Of a stretch of DNA of 22,367 nt, positions 8,528 through 16,048 are shown piece after piece; the stretch's first letter is position 1, and each line of letters starts with the position of its first letter. Location of the stretch: NCBI GenBank assembly GCA_947254895.1, contig CAMYEY010000016.1:1-22367 (forward strand), given 5' to 3'. The position numbers and the translations under genes are program-made. The notes under the pieces were generated by a model, which saw only the letters and a program-made list of their open reading frames with translations, was not told where the DNA came from and made no database searches. This stretch comes from an uncultured Clostridia bacterium (lineage in GTDB: Bacteria > Bacillota > Clostridia > Saccharofermentanales > DTU023).

Positions 8528-9571
8528 TTACACCAGTTCCAGTTCGCCCTGACCGGCTTCAACCCAACCAAGCTCATAAACTTTTTCAGATTTTTGTTCG
8601 AGACTTTTCTTGACCTGGTCAGCCAGATCCGCCTCTACAATCAAGACTAAACCAATGCCCATGTTAAAAGTATTGAACATATCTTTTTCAGAAATATTAC
8701 CTTCCCTCTGGATAAGCTTGAAAACTCCCTGAACAGGTACCTTGGACTTATCAATAACGGCCTTACAATTATTAGGCAGGGCTCTGGGGATGTTTTCATA
8801 AAAGCCGCCACCTGTGATATGAGCAAGGCTCTTAACCAAGCCCTGCTCAAGGAGACCCAAGACCGCTTTAACATATATCCTAGTGGGTTCCAATAATACC
8901 TGACCTAGGCTAGCCTGACCAAGCTCTGGGAAATGCCTGTCAAGGCTAGCCCGGTCTGAAATTTGAAAAACCTGTCTTACGAGGGAAAACCCATTGGAAT
9001 GGACACCTGAGGAAGCCAGTCCCAAAATCCTATCGCCGGCCCTTACCTGTTTCTTATCTAAGACCTCATCCTGGTCTACCAGGCCGTTAGCAAAGCCGGC
9101 TAGGTCATACTCATCTTCGCCGTATAGACCTGGCATTTCCGCAGTTTCTCCGCCAACTAAGGGGATGCCAGCCTCTTGGCATCCGGCAACAACTCCCCTA
9201 ACGATTTCTTCTATCTTATCCGGTTTATTTTTACCACAAGCTATGTAGTCTAAGAAGTTGATCGGTCTTGCCCCCACGCAAATGAGATCATTGACACACA
9301 TAGCTACCAAATCAATTCCAACAGTGTCATGTTTATCTAGGAGGAAGGCAAGCTTTAATTTGGTACCTACCCCATCCGTAGCTGAAACGAGACAAGGTTT
9401 TTTGAGTCCATAATTAGTAAGGGGCAATAGACCGGCAAAAGAAGATCCATCAAAACCCTCACCCACTTGATAACTGGCTGCTACTAGTTTTTTTATCCGA
9501 CTGACTACCTCATAGCCGGCTTCAATGTCGACTCCAGCCTCTTTATATGATTTTGAACTTGATTGTTGCAT
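8528..9571 (-). CDS. purM: Phosphoribosylformylglycinamidine cyclo-ligase (AIR synthetase)
   Basis: PurM closes FGAM to AIR with ATP, step 5 of the pathway. At 347 residues it has the usual length of this homodimeric cytosolic enzyme. Signature segments are SYKEAGVDIEAG near the N-terminus (8-19), ATDGVGTKLK (64-73), GIDLVAMCVNDL (85-96), GGETAEMPGLY (140-150) and the C-terminal half with HITGGGFYENIPR. The ATG directly follows the purF TAG stop with no spacer. Its GGGGAGGAG ribosome site is made from the last codons of purF, so the two genes should be tightly coupled in translation. Confidence 0.97.
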   Translation of the reverse strand: MQQSSSKSYKEAGVDIEAGYEVVSRIKKLVAASYQVGEGFDGSSFAGLLPLTNYGLKKPCLVSATDGVGTKLKLAFLLDKHDTVGIDLVAMCVNDLICVGARPINFLDYIACGKNKPDKIEEIVRGVVAGCQEAGIPLVGGETAEMPGLYGEDEYDLAGFANGLVDQDEVLDKKQVRAGDRILGLASSGVHSNGFSLVRQVFQISDRASLDRHFPELGQASLGQVLLEPTRIYVKAVLGLLEQGLVKSLAHITGGGFYENIPRALPNNCKAVIDKSKVPVQGVFKLIQREGNISEKDMFNTFNMGIGLVLIVEADLADQVKKSLEQKSEKVYELGWVEAGQGELELV

Positions 9572-10996
9572 CTACTCCTCCCCATTCCAACAATATGTGC
9601 AAAGGCAGTTGGGATCTAAGCCAATTGCCTTAACCATTCCTTCAAGACTTTGAAAATCTACACTTTTGAAATTAAATTTTTCAGCCATAAGTGACCTTAA
9701 ATTTTTTCCTCTCTCAGTCGACCGGTCTGAATATTCGGCCAAATGTTCTAGCCCCTCTTCTCCTTCTAATTCGACAATCAGGCGACGGGTTATGAGCTCC
9801 ATAGATTTGATCCTGGCAGCAAAGTTAAGGTACTTACAAGGGTACATCATAGGCGGACAAGCTGACCTCATATGAACTTCCTTAGCTCCATTTTCCTTGA
9901 GAAAGTCTACCGTTTCTCTGAACTGGGTACCCCTAACCACAGAATCATCTACAAAAAGCAGATTTTTATTCTCAATTAGCTCTTTAATCGGCAGTTGCTT
10001 CATCTTAGCTACTCGGTTTCTTGTTTCTTGCTTGGCCGGCATAAAACTGCGAGACCAAGAGGGGCTATACTTGATAAAGCAGCGGGCATAATTGACCCCA
10101 CTAGCCCCGGCATAACCGATTGCATGGGCTACACCAGAATCGGGGACCCCGCAGACATAGTCGATCTTCTGAAAGAATTCCTTGTCCGGCTCATTTTCAG
10201 CTAAGATCTTACCGTTGTCATAACGCATAACCTCTACATTCTTTCCTTCATAACTGGAACTAGGATAGCCATAATAATTCCATAGGAAAGAACATATTTT
10301 CATCTGTTTCTGTGCCGGTACGAGAAAGCTCAACTCATCGCATGTTGCTTTTACGACTTCCTTAGGGCCTAGCTCCTTTACCAGGTCATAGCCCATTTTA
10401 CCGAGTGCAAAAGGCTCAAAAGAAAAGGCATAGCCTGAATCATTTTTACCAACAAGGAGAGGTATCCTACCCAGTTTATCGCGGGCTGCATAGATTTCTT
10501 CTTGGTCAGTCAAGACAAGGAGATTACATGACCCCTCTATTTTCTCAAGGGCGTAGAGAATACCTTGAGTAAAGCTATCTTTTTGATTGATAAGGGCTGC
10601 CAAAACTTCGACTTCATTTATGCCACCTTGGGCTAGGGCATCAAAGTGAAATCCTTTTTGACTCAGTAACTCCCTAGCCAGTTCTTCCTTGTTGTTAATA
10701 GCACCCACAAAGCAGATGGCATATACGCCTAAAGCTGAAACGATAATTAAAGGAGCAGGGCTAACATTGGACAAACATCCTATGCCGGACTTGCCTGACA
10801 TGTTATTAAGCACATCTATGAACTTACTGCGAAAGGGATCCTTTTCAATACTATGGATTTCCCTTTGAAAACCATGCCCATGATCGTATACAACCATTCC
10901 AGCTCGATAAGTGGCGAGGTGGGAATGGTAGTCAATACCAAAGAAAATATCCTCCACGGCATCTCGCCGGGATACTACTCCAAAAAAACCTCCCAT
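9572..10996 (-). CDS. purF: PurF-like amidophosphoribosyltransferase with degenerate glutaminase domain
   Basis: It sits where purF belongs, between purC and purM, and should make phosphoribosylamine from PRPP. At 474 residues it has both PurF domains. The phosphoribosyltransferase half is intact: VPDSGVAHAIGYA (284-296) and the PRPP loop LLFVDDSVVRGTQ (346-358). Four cysteines match the [4Fe-4S] ligands of Bacillus PurF: C235, C387, and C466/C469 near the C-terminus. The N-terminal half has lost the glutaminase chemistry. It starts MGGFFG where active enzymes have MCG, so the Cys nucleophile is Gly. The usual HTRYST region reads GIGCLSN, the HNGNLTN loop reads VGAINN, and the NSDSE segment reads INEVE. 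It may use free ammonia or an ammonia-donating partner. There is no Shine-Dalgarno before the ATG, and GGGAGG occurs just after it. It lies 8 nt after purC. Confidence 0.9.
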   Translation of the reverse strand: MGGFFGVVSRRDAVEDIFFGIDYHSHLATYRAGMVVYDHGHGFQREIHSIEKDPFRSKFIDVLNNMSGKSGIGCLSNVSPAPLIIVSALGVYAICFVGAINNKEELARELLSQKGFHFDALAQGGINEVEVLAALINQKDSFTQGILYALEKIEGSCNLLVLTDQEEIYAARDKLGRIPLLVGKNDSGYAFSFEPFALGKMGYDLVKELGPKEVVKATCDELSFLVPAQKQMKICSFLWNYYGYPSSSYEGKNVEVMRYDNGKILAENEPDKEFFQKIDYVCGVPDSGVAHAIGYAGASGVNYARCFIKYSPSWSRSFMPAKQETRNRVAKMKQLPIKELIENKNLLFVDDSVVRGTQFRETVDFLKENGAKEVHMRSACPPMMYPCKYLNFAARIKSMELITRRLIVELEGEEGLEHLAEYSDRSTERGKNLRSLMAEKFNFKSVDFQSLEGMVKAIGLDPNCLCTYCWNGEE

Positions 10997-11004
10997 ATGA
11001 GTGA

Positions 11005-11691
11005 CTAGCCAAGGAAAATACTATTCAAAGTCATGGGATCAACGTAGTCCCCATTCTTGTAGCACCGCATATTGCCGGAAGATATCTCATCAATTAAAAT
11101 GACCTGGCCATTGGGATCATAACCAAATTCTAACTTAATGTCATAGAGCTCAAGGCCTTTGCTGGCTAATTCATCAGCAATTATTCTTGTTATTTCCTGG
11201 GTGGCTTTCTTCATCTCTCTATACTGGTCGTGGGTCATAATACCCAACATAACCAAGGCATCTTCGGTAATTAAGGGGTCACCCTTAGCATCATTTTTGA
11301 GAGTCATTTCAACATAGGAATCCAGTTGATCACCTAATTCAACATAGTCCGAATATCTCCTATAAAAACTACCAACTGCACGGTATCTACAGATAACCTC
11401 TAGCCCTTTACCAAATGCTTTAGCCGGTAAGACTTCCAAGGCATTCTCAGACCAATTTGTTGCCACATAATGGGTCTTAATCCCTTTCGTCTTAAGCAAG
11501 TCAAAAAACCTTGTGGTCATCTTAAGATTAACAAGCCCCACCCCGTCTATCTTCAAACCGACCTGGTTTTCACCCGGATCAAAAACACCGTCTTTCCCGG
11601 TTACATCATCTTTGAATTTGAGCAAATAATTGCCATTCTCTAGGGCAAAAACATCTTTCGTTTTGCCTTGATAAATAAGTTTTGTAGTCAT
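11005..11691 (-). CDS. purC: SAICAR synthetase
   Basis: PurC condenses CAIR with aspartate using ATP to give SAICAR (step 7). The 228-residue protein begins with YQGKTKDVF (7-15, the family YxGKxKxV signature). It contains ICRYRAVGSFYRRY (100-113) and the C-terminal LYDIKLEFG (182-190) and ILIDEISSGNMRCY (198-211) segments. The tail is slightly shorter than in the E. coli enzyme (237 aa) but looks complete. The start lies 2 nt after the purE stop. No purB gene is in the window to take the product onward. Confidence 0.96.
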   Translation of the reverse strand: MTTKLIYQGKTKDVFALENGNYLLKFKDDVTGKDGVFDPGENQVGLKIDGVGLVNLKMTTRFFDLLKTKGIKTHYVATNWSENALEVLPAKAFGKGLEVICRYRAVGSFYRRYSDYVELGDQLDSYVEMTLKNDAKGDPLITEDALVMLGIMTHDQYREMKKATQEITRIIADELASKGLELYDIKLEFGYDPNGQVILIDEISSGNMRCYKNGDYVDPMTLNSIFLG

Positions 11692-11693
11692 AA

Positions 11694-12182
11694 TTAGTCC
11701 TCCCCGTTTAAAAGTTTAGCCTTGGCTAAAACTGCTTCCCTTTGTTCTTGGCGAAAAGATCTTAGCTTATCAGCTATCAGCTGATCTTGACCTGCTAAAA
11801 TTTCTGCTGCTAAGAGACCGGCATTCTTGCCATTATTAATCCCTACTGTTGCCACCGGGATACCGGGTGGCATTTGTACTGTCGCCAGTAAGGCATCAAG
11901 CCCTCTGAGGCTACCGGAGTCACAGGGGACACCGATCACAGGCAGGATCGTCTGCGATGCTAAGACACCTGATAGGTGGGCAGCCATACCAGCTATCCCT
12001 ATAATAACTTGGTAACCCTTATCTTCTGCTGTTTTGGCAAATTCTGCCGCCTCATCCGGTGTTCTATGGGCTGAATAGATAAACAGTTCTCCCATAATGC
12101 CCAGTTTCGTCAAAATATCTTTTGCCGCTCGGGCGACTGGAAGATCACTATCGCTTCCCATCACAATTGCTACCTTTTTCAT
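11694..12182 (-). CDS. purE: N5-CAIR mutase, PurE class I
   Basis: PurE interconverts N5-carboxyaminoimidazole ribonucleotide and CAIR (step 6). The 162-residue protein has GSDSDLPV (9-16), the catalytic histidine H39 in SAHRTP (37-42), AGMAAHLSG (64-72), and GLDALLATVQMPPGIPVATV (94-113). These fit class I PurE, which normally needs PurK to supply N5-CAIR, rather than class II AIR carboxylase. No purK is present in this window. Its ATG overlaps the sdaAA stop (ATGA), with a GGAG ribosome site 5 nt upstream inside the sdaAA end. It is the first purine gene of the run, so purine genes are transcriptionally and probably translationally tied to serine dehydratase. Confidence 0.96.
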   Translation of the reverse strand: MKKVAIVMGSDSDLPVARAAKDILTKLGIMGELFIYSAHRTPDEAAEFAKTAEDKGYQVIIGIAGMAAHLSGVLASQTILPVIGVPCDSGSLRGLDALLATVQMPPGIPVATVGINNGKNAGLLAAEILAGQDQLIADKLRSFRQEQREAVLAKAKLLNGED

Positions 12183-13063
12183 ATTAGCTCCTTTTTCTTT
12201 TTACTTAATTCTGCCCTCATCCTTTGTGCAGTTGGTGTCGCTGCAAGACCACCCAGGGCTGTTTCTTTTAGGGCTTCAGGCAACATCTTGCCAATTCTAC
12301 CCATTGCGGCAACAACTTCATCACAGGGAATCCGGCTTTTAATTCCGGCTAAAGCCATATCGGCTGCTGTAAAACAATTGGCTACACCAATTGCATTGCG
12401 TTTAATACAGGGAATTTCAACTAAGCCGGCTACAGGGTCACAGGCCAGCCCCAATATATTTTTTAAATCCATAGCAATAGCTTCTATTGACATAGCTGGA
12501 CTGCCACCAGCTGCCTCTACTAGAGCCGCTGCAGCCATAGCAGAGGCCGAACCAACTTCTGCCTGGCACCCCCCCTCTGCTCCAGAAATAGAAGCATTGT
12601 TGCCGATAATCATGCCACAAAGACCGGCTGTTAAAAGAAAATTTATCTGATCTTGGCGGCTTAAACCCAACCGGTCCCGCACAGCCATCAAGACACCAGC
12701 CAGAACGCCTGCTGACCCTGCCGTAGGCGTCGCACAGATGATCCCCATGGCAGCATTAACCTCATTCACCGCCAAAGCGTTCATCACAGCTTCAGCTGCC
12801 ATAGGACCTAATAAGCTTCGCCCTTCCTTGAGGTATGAGGCCATTTTTTTTGCATCCCCTCCGGTTAAGCCCGAGTGGGAAACCACACCAGCTAGCCCCT
12901 TATCGATGGAATTTTCCATAGCCTTAAGCTGGAATTCCATCCGCTCATAAATTTCATCCGGACTGCTTTCCATCAGCTCAACCTCTTGGTCTATGGTAAC
13001 TTGATAGATTGCTTTTTGCTCTTGCTGACAAATATCAAGCAACTCGTTAAATGATTTAATCAC
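12179..13063 (-). CDS. sdaAA: L-serine dehydratase, Fe-S dependent, alpha subunit
   Basis: SdaAA is the catalytic chain of the oxygen-sensitive [4Fe-4S] L-serine dehydratase, which splits serine to pyruvate and ammonia. The 294-residue length is normal for the two-chain form. It contains ICATPTAGSAGVLAG (109-123), SGAEGGCQAEVGSASAMAA (160-178), and the cysteine-bearing ACDPVAGLVEIPCIKRNA (207-224) with C208 and C219. C110, C166 and C230 are other candidate cluster or structural cysteines. The start is GTG, with AAAGG 8 nt upstream. It follows sdaAB by 18 nt. Its ammonia product is of interest because the PurF encoded downstream appears unable to take nitrogen from glutamine. Confidence 0.96.
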   Translation of the reverse strand: MIKSFNELLDICQQEQKAIYQVTIDQEVELMESSPDEIYERMEFQLKAMENSIDKGLAGVVSHSGLTGGDAKKMASYLKEGRSLLGPMAAEAVMNALAVNEVNAAMGIICATPTAGSAGVLAGVLMAVRDRLGLSRQDQINFLLTAGLCGMIIGNNASISGAEGGCQAEVGSASAMAAAALVEAAGGSPAMSIEAIAMDLKNILGLACDPVAGLVEIPCIKRNAIGVANCFTAADMALAGIKSRIPCDEVVAAMGRIGKMLPEALKETALGGLAATPTAQRMRAELSKKKKELI

Positions 13064-13081
13064 AACATTAACCTTTCTTGA

Positions 13082-13747
13082 CTAGGCCTTAACCTGGATC
13101 ACCCTGGTAATATCTTTAATTTCTGCAAGTTCTTGGATAATGGAGTCAGCCACAGGCTCATCTGTCTGAAAGATCATCAAGGCAATCTTACCCTTGGCCT
13201 GCCGGGAAACTTCCAGGTGGGACACATTGATCTCATGGTTGGCAATCACATTAGCTACTGCAGCTATCCTGCCTTTAACATCTCTGTGAAAAACTAGTAT
13301 GGCTGGATTTTCACCGGTAATATGGCATTCAAAACCATTGATTTCAAGAATTTGTACGGTCCCGCCCCCTACAGAAATACCAATGAGGGATATCGGGTCT
13401 CGGTCCCCAGAAAGTTCTATTTTAGCCGTGTTGGGGTATTGGACAGGTTCAAAGTTTTCCTCTATCTGAATATTGAGGCCAGCTTTTTTTGCCTCTGCAA
13501 ATGCCCGAGGTATCCTAGTATCAAAAGTCTCCATCCCCATAATACCTGCAATCATAGCAACATCAGTACCATGACCGGCATAGGTGTGGGCAAAAGACCC
13601 GTAAAAGGTAATTTTAGCTTTCTTGGCCAAACCGCCATAGATATTCGCGGCAATCTGACCAATCCTAACGGCTCCGGCAGTGTGCGAGCTGGATGGGCCA
13701 ATCATAACCGGGCCAATGATCTCAAAAACGCTACGGTACTTACTCAT
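13082..13747 (-). CDS. sdaAB: L-serine dehydratase, Fe-S dependent, beta subunit
   Basis: SdaAB partners SdaAA in the two-chain serine dehydratase. The first part (about 1-145) is the serine dehydratase beta domain with GPVMIGPSSSHTAGAVRIG (12-30) and GSFAHTYAGHGTD (50-62). Residues 148-220 form an ACT domain (VANVIANHEINVSHLEVSRQ and following), a small-molecule sensing fold that in this family may bind serine. The length of 221 residues is usual. Its ATG overlaps no coding base of sdaAA but its 5' end overlaps the recO stop by 4 nt (ATGA), which couples it to the upstream housekeeping genes. Confidence 0.95.
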   Translation of the reverse strand: MSKYRSVFEIIGPVMIGPSSSHTAGAVRIGQIAANIYGGLAKKAKITFYGSFAHTYAGHGTDVAMIAGIMGMETFDTRIPRAFAEAKKAGLNIQIEENFEPVQYPNTAKIELSGDRDPISLIGISVGGGTVQILEINGFECHITGENPAILVFHRDVKGRIAAVANVIANHEINVSHLEVSRQAKGKIALMIFQTDEPVADSIIQELAEIKDITRVIQVKA

Positions 13748-14520
13748 ATGATACCCTTTTCATACTTCTCTAATGATTTAAGCAACCTGAGTTTGCTATA
13801 GTCTTTTTCCATAGTAAATCTCAAATATCTGGCAGAAAAATTAATAACCTCTTGCCTATCCTCGATAGGAACCCTTATATTAAAGCATTTTTCATGGTTT
13901 AAGTGTAGTAAATAGCTGAGAATCTTAAGGCTACTGAGGCTAATATCCATAACCTGTGATTCTGCAAGACCGTGTCTGCAGGCGAGCTTAGGACAAACTG
14001 CTCCCCCTTGGTTAAAATAAAATCGACCACCAGAGCGGTCAAAGTCTTCGTGACAGATCAAGCAATTATCGAGCCAGGGGGCAAAGCCTTGGTCACCTAA
14101 AAACTTTACTTGAGCCAAATGGACCATTAAAAAGGGGTCGGGATCTTTTGTGATCTGGTAAGAGGCATAAGCCCAAAAATGATAAGCCCAATCAGCCCTT
14201 GCTTCTTGGTTGAGAACATCAAGAACAACTTCAGCCAGGTGGGCCAGACAGGTCAATCTACTAACATCTTCCATCAAAGGAAAGTAGCCATCAATGAGGT
14301 TTCCAGCCTGTAATTTGTAACGATTACGATTATAAAAAAGATCAAATTCTGCAAAAACGAAGGGGCTTGTCAACATCTTAAAGGGAGCATTCCTTCGCTT
14401 GGCACCCGGAGCAGAACAAGTGATCAGGCCTCGATCAGAAGTTAGGATTTTTAGTAGCAGGTTAGAGTCCCGGTAGGGAATACTTTGTAAAACAAATCCT
14501 TTTAATCTGACAAAACCCAT
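13744..14520 (-). CDS. recO: DNA repair protein RecO
   Basis: RecO loads RecA on SSB-coated single-stranded DNA together with RecR and anneals strands. The 258-residue protein begins with the OB-fold (GFVLQSIPYRDSNLLLKILTSDRGLI, about 8-33). It continues with a helical domain and carries a zinc site of the CxxC...CxxxxC type: C153, C156, C176, C181. Length is normal. It lies 6 nt after era, the usual era-recO order of Bacillota, and overlaps sdaAB by 4 nt. Its start has only a weak ribosome site. Confidence 0.94.
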   Translation of the reverse strand: MGFVRLKGFVLQSIPYRDSNLLLKILTSDRGLITCSAPGAKRRNAPFKMLTSPFVFAEFDLFYNRNRYKLQAGNLIDGYFPLMEDVSRLTCLAHLAEVVLDVLNQEARADWAYHFWAYASYQITKDPDPFLMVHLAQVKFLGDQGFAPWLDNCLICHEDFDRSGGRFYFNQGGAVCPKLACRHGLAESQVMDISLSSLKILSYLLHLNHEKCFNIRVPIEDRQEVINFSARYLRFTMEKDYSKLRLLKSLEKYEKGII

Positions 14521-14526
14521 CTGCTC

Positions 14527-15450
14527 TTAGATATCCTGCTTACTGTAGCCAAGCTCCCTCAATTGATTAAGGTTATTACGCCAATTATTCCTTACTTTAA
14601 CAAATAACATCAAGTCACAGGGACAGTCTAGCATGTCAGCTATATTCTGCCTAGCAGCTTTGCCGATAGCAGCAATTTTTCGTCCCTTTTTGCCTAATAA
14701 AATCCCCTTGTGACTGTCCTTATCACAAAATATAGAGGCATGGATTTTAACCCGGTTGCGTTCACCTATCTTCCCATATATTTCTTCGAAGTCATCAATT
14801 TTGATAGCTACACTGTAAGGAATTTCATCGGATACTTGCAAGATAATTTCTTGTCTGATATATTCCGCAGCCAAAACCTTTTCTGTTTGGTCGGTATAAC
14901 TATCATCGGTGACCAGGAGGGGGCCACAAGGTAAGTTAGACTTTATTTCGGACATCAGGCCTGCTAAGCCATCACTTGTTTTTGCCGAAATTGGAACTAA
15001 GGCTTTAAAGTCAGCATAATCCCGGTAAGCTGCTAAGAGTGGAAGCAAGCTATTTTTTGCTACCAGGTCAATTTTATTGACAACCAGAATCATAGGAGTA
15101 CCAGCAACCCTAGCCTGTCTAATCACCCTTTTTTCTAGCTCAGCCTCTTGAAAAGTTTTCCTGGCATCAACCATAACTAAAACAAGGTCAGCTTCTTTTA
15201 TAGCAAGGGATGCTGATTTTTGCATCACTTGGCCCAGGCCATCAACTGCCTTATGGATTCCTGGTGAATCGATAAAGATAATTTGGCAGTCATCATCTTG
15301 ATAGATAGCCTTAATCAGGTGTCTCGTTGTCTGAGGTTTATAACTTGTTATTGCCAACTCAGTTTGCATAATTTGATTGAGCAAACTTGATTTACCAACA
15401 TTGGTTGGTCCGGCTAAACAAACGAGTCCGCTCTTAAACTTATCCCCCAC
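14527..15450 (-). CDS. era: GTPase Era
   Basis: Era is an essential GTPase that binds the 3' end of 16S rRNA and helps mature the small ribosomal subunit. The 307-residue protein has G1 GPTNVGKS (14-21), the G2 threonine region YKPQTTRH (37-44), G3 DSPG (61-64), G4 NKID (125-128) and G5 SAK. A C-terminal KH domain follows (about 225-295, IFCDKDSHKGILLGKKGRKIAAIG). The start is GTG with a strong GAGGGGG site about 7 nt upstream, and the gene overlaps ybeY by 11 nt. In most Bacillota, dgkA and often cdd lie between ybeY and era, but here they do not. Confidence 0.97.
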   Translation of the reverse strand: MGDKFKSGLVCLAGPTNVGKSSLLNQIMQTELAITSYKPQTTRHLIKAIYQDDDCQIIFIDSPGIHKAVDGLGQVMQKSASLAIKEADLVLVMVDARKTFQEAELEKRVIRQARVAGTPMILVVNKIDLVAKNSLLPLLAAYRDYADFKALVPISAKTSDGLAGLMSEIKSNLPCGPLLVTDDSYTDQTEKVLAAEYIRQEIILQVSDEIPYSVAIKIDDFEEIYGKIGERNRVKIHASIFCDKDSHKGILLGKKGRKIAAIGKAARQNIADMLDCPCDLMLFVKVRNNWRNNLNQLRELGYSKQDI

Positions 15451-16048
15451 AGTCTTCCCCCTCTGAACAGTATGAATGTTTCAATAAGATTTTTTCAAGA
15501 TCCGGTAAAATCACTTTTTGCAGGTCAAACATCTTTTTTTCTTGAATTTTTGTCTGATGGTCGTAACCTAGAAGGTGGAGAAAGCCATGCATAAACAAAA
15601 AACAGAATTCATGGGCAAAGGTCTGCCCTAAATCATCTGCTTGCTCCTGTACCCTAGTCGGGCAAATGACCAAATCGCCCAAAGAAACAAGTGGCGCGTC
15701 TGCAGTTGGATCCAAGAGGTCATAATCTTGAAATTCGATTAAGCTTGCTTGATCAGTGTCAGTATCAAGATCAAAGTAAGGGAAAGATAGGACATCAGTC
15801 ACCTGGTCTTTTCCTCTTGCTTCTCGATTAGTGTGACGCATATTTTCACTATCGACTAGGCTGAGTTCCAGACTACAGCCCAAGCCCTGACGGACTAAGG
15901 ACCGGGAAAAATTTTTCTCTAGGTCGAGTATCGTTTGTCCAAGTTCTTTTAGGACTGGTATGAATCCTGTTAATCCCCCCTGCAAAGGAAAAAGCCCCTC
16001 TTCGTCATAACATACAAGTTCAAAATCAACCATATTTTTAATACTCAC
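15440..16048 (-). CDS. ybeY: Endoribonuclease YbeY (rRNA maturation factor)
   Basis: YbeY is a zinc-dependent protein needed for 16S rRNA 3' end maturation and ribosome quality control. The metal site HGFLHLLGYDH (154-164) holds the three histidines H154, H158 and H164. MRHTNREARGKDQVTDVLSFP (70-90) is the other family signature. At 202 residues it is longer than the typical 150-165, with an N-terminal stretch of about 30 extra residues and a cysteine-containing tail. The start called is GTG in a GTGA overlap with the upstream gene. ATG at codon 6 (16033) is an alternative, and neither has a strong ribosome site. Confidence 0.94.
   Translation of the reverse strand: MSIKNMVDFELVCYDEEGLFPLQGGLTGFIPVLKELGQTILDLEKNFSRSLVRQGLGCSLELSLVDSENMRHTNREARGKDQVTDVLSFPYFDLDTDTDQASLIEFQDYDLLDPTADAPLVSLGDLVICPTRVQEQADDLGQTFAHEFCFLFMHGFLHLLGYDHQTKIQEKKMFDLQKVILPDLEKILLKHSYCSEGEDCGG

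Noticed and set aside
9572..10996. Reading the Cys-less PurF as a frameshift or sequencing error in an ordinary PurF
   Set aside because: The frame is open throughout, and the losses are spread over four separate motifs, while the transferase half and Fe-S cysteines are conserved.
12179..12200. Possible purine riboswitch or PurR operator before purE
   Set aside because: purE overlaps sdaAA by 4 nt, so there is no non-coding leader. I saw no riboswitch-like structure in the preceding coding bases.
13322..13801. A 159-codon + strand open frame opposite sdaAB and the end of recO
   Set aside because: It is antisense to clearly recognised genes, has no ribosome site and no family motif.
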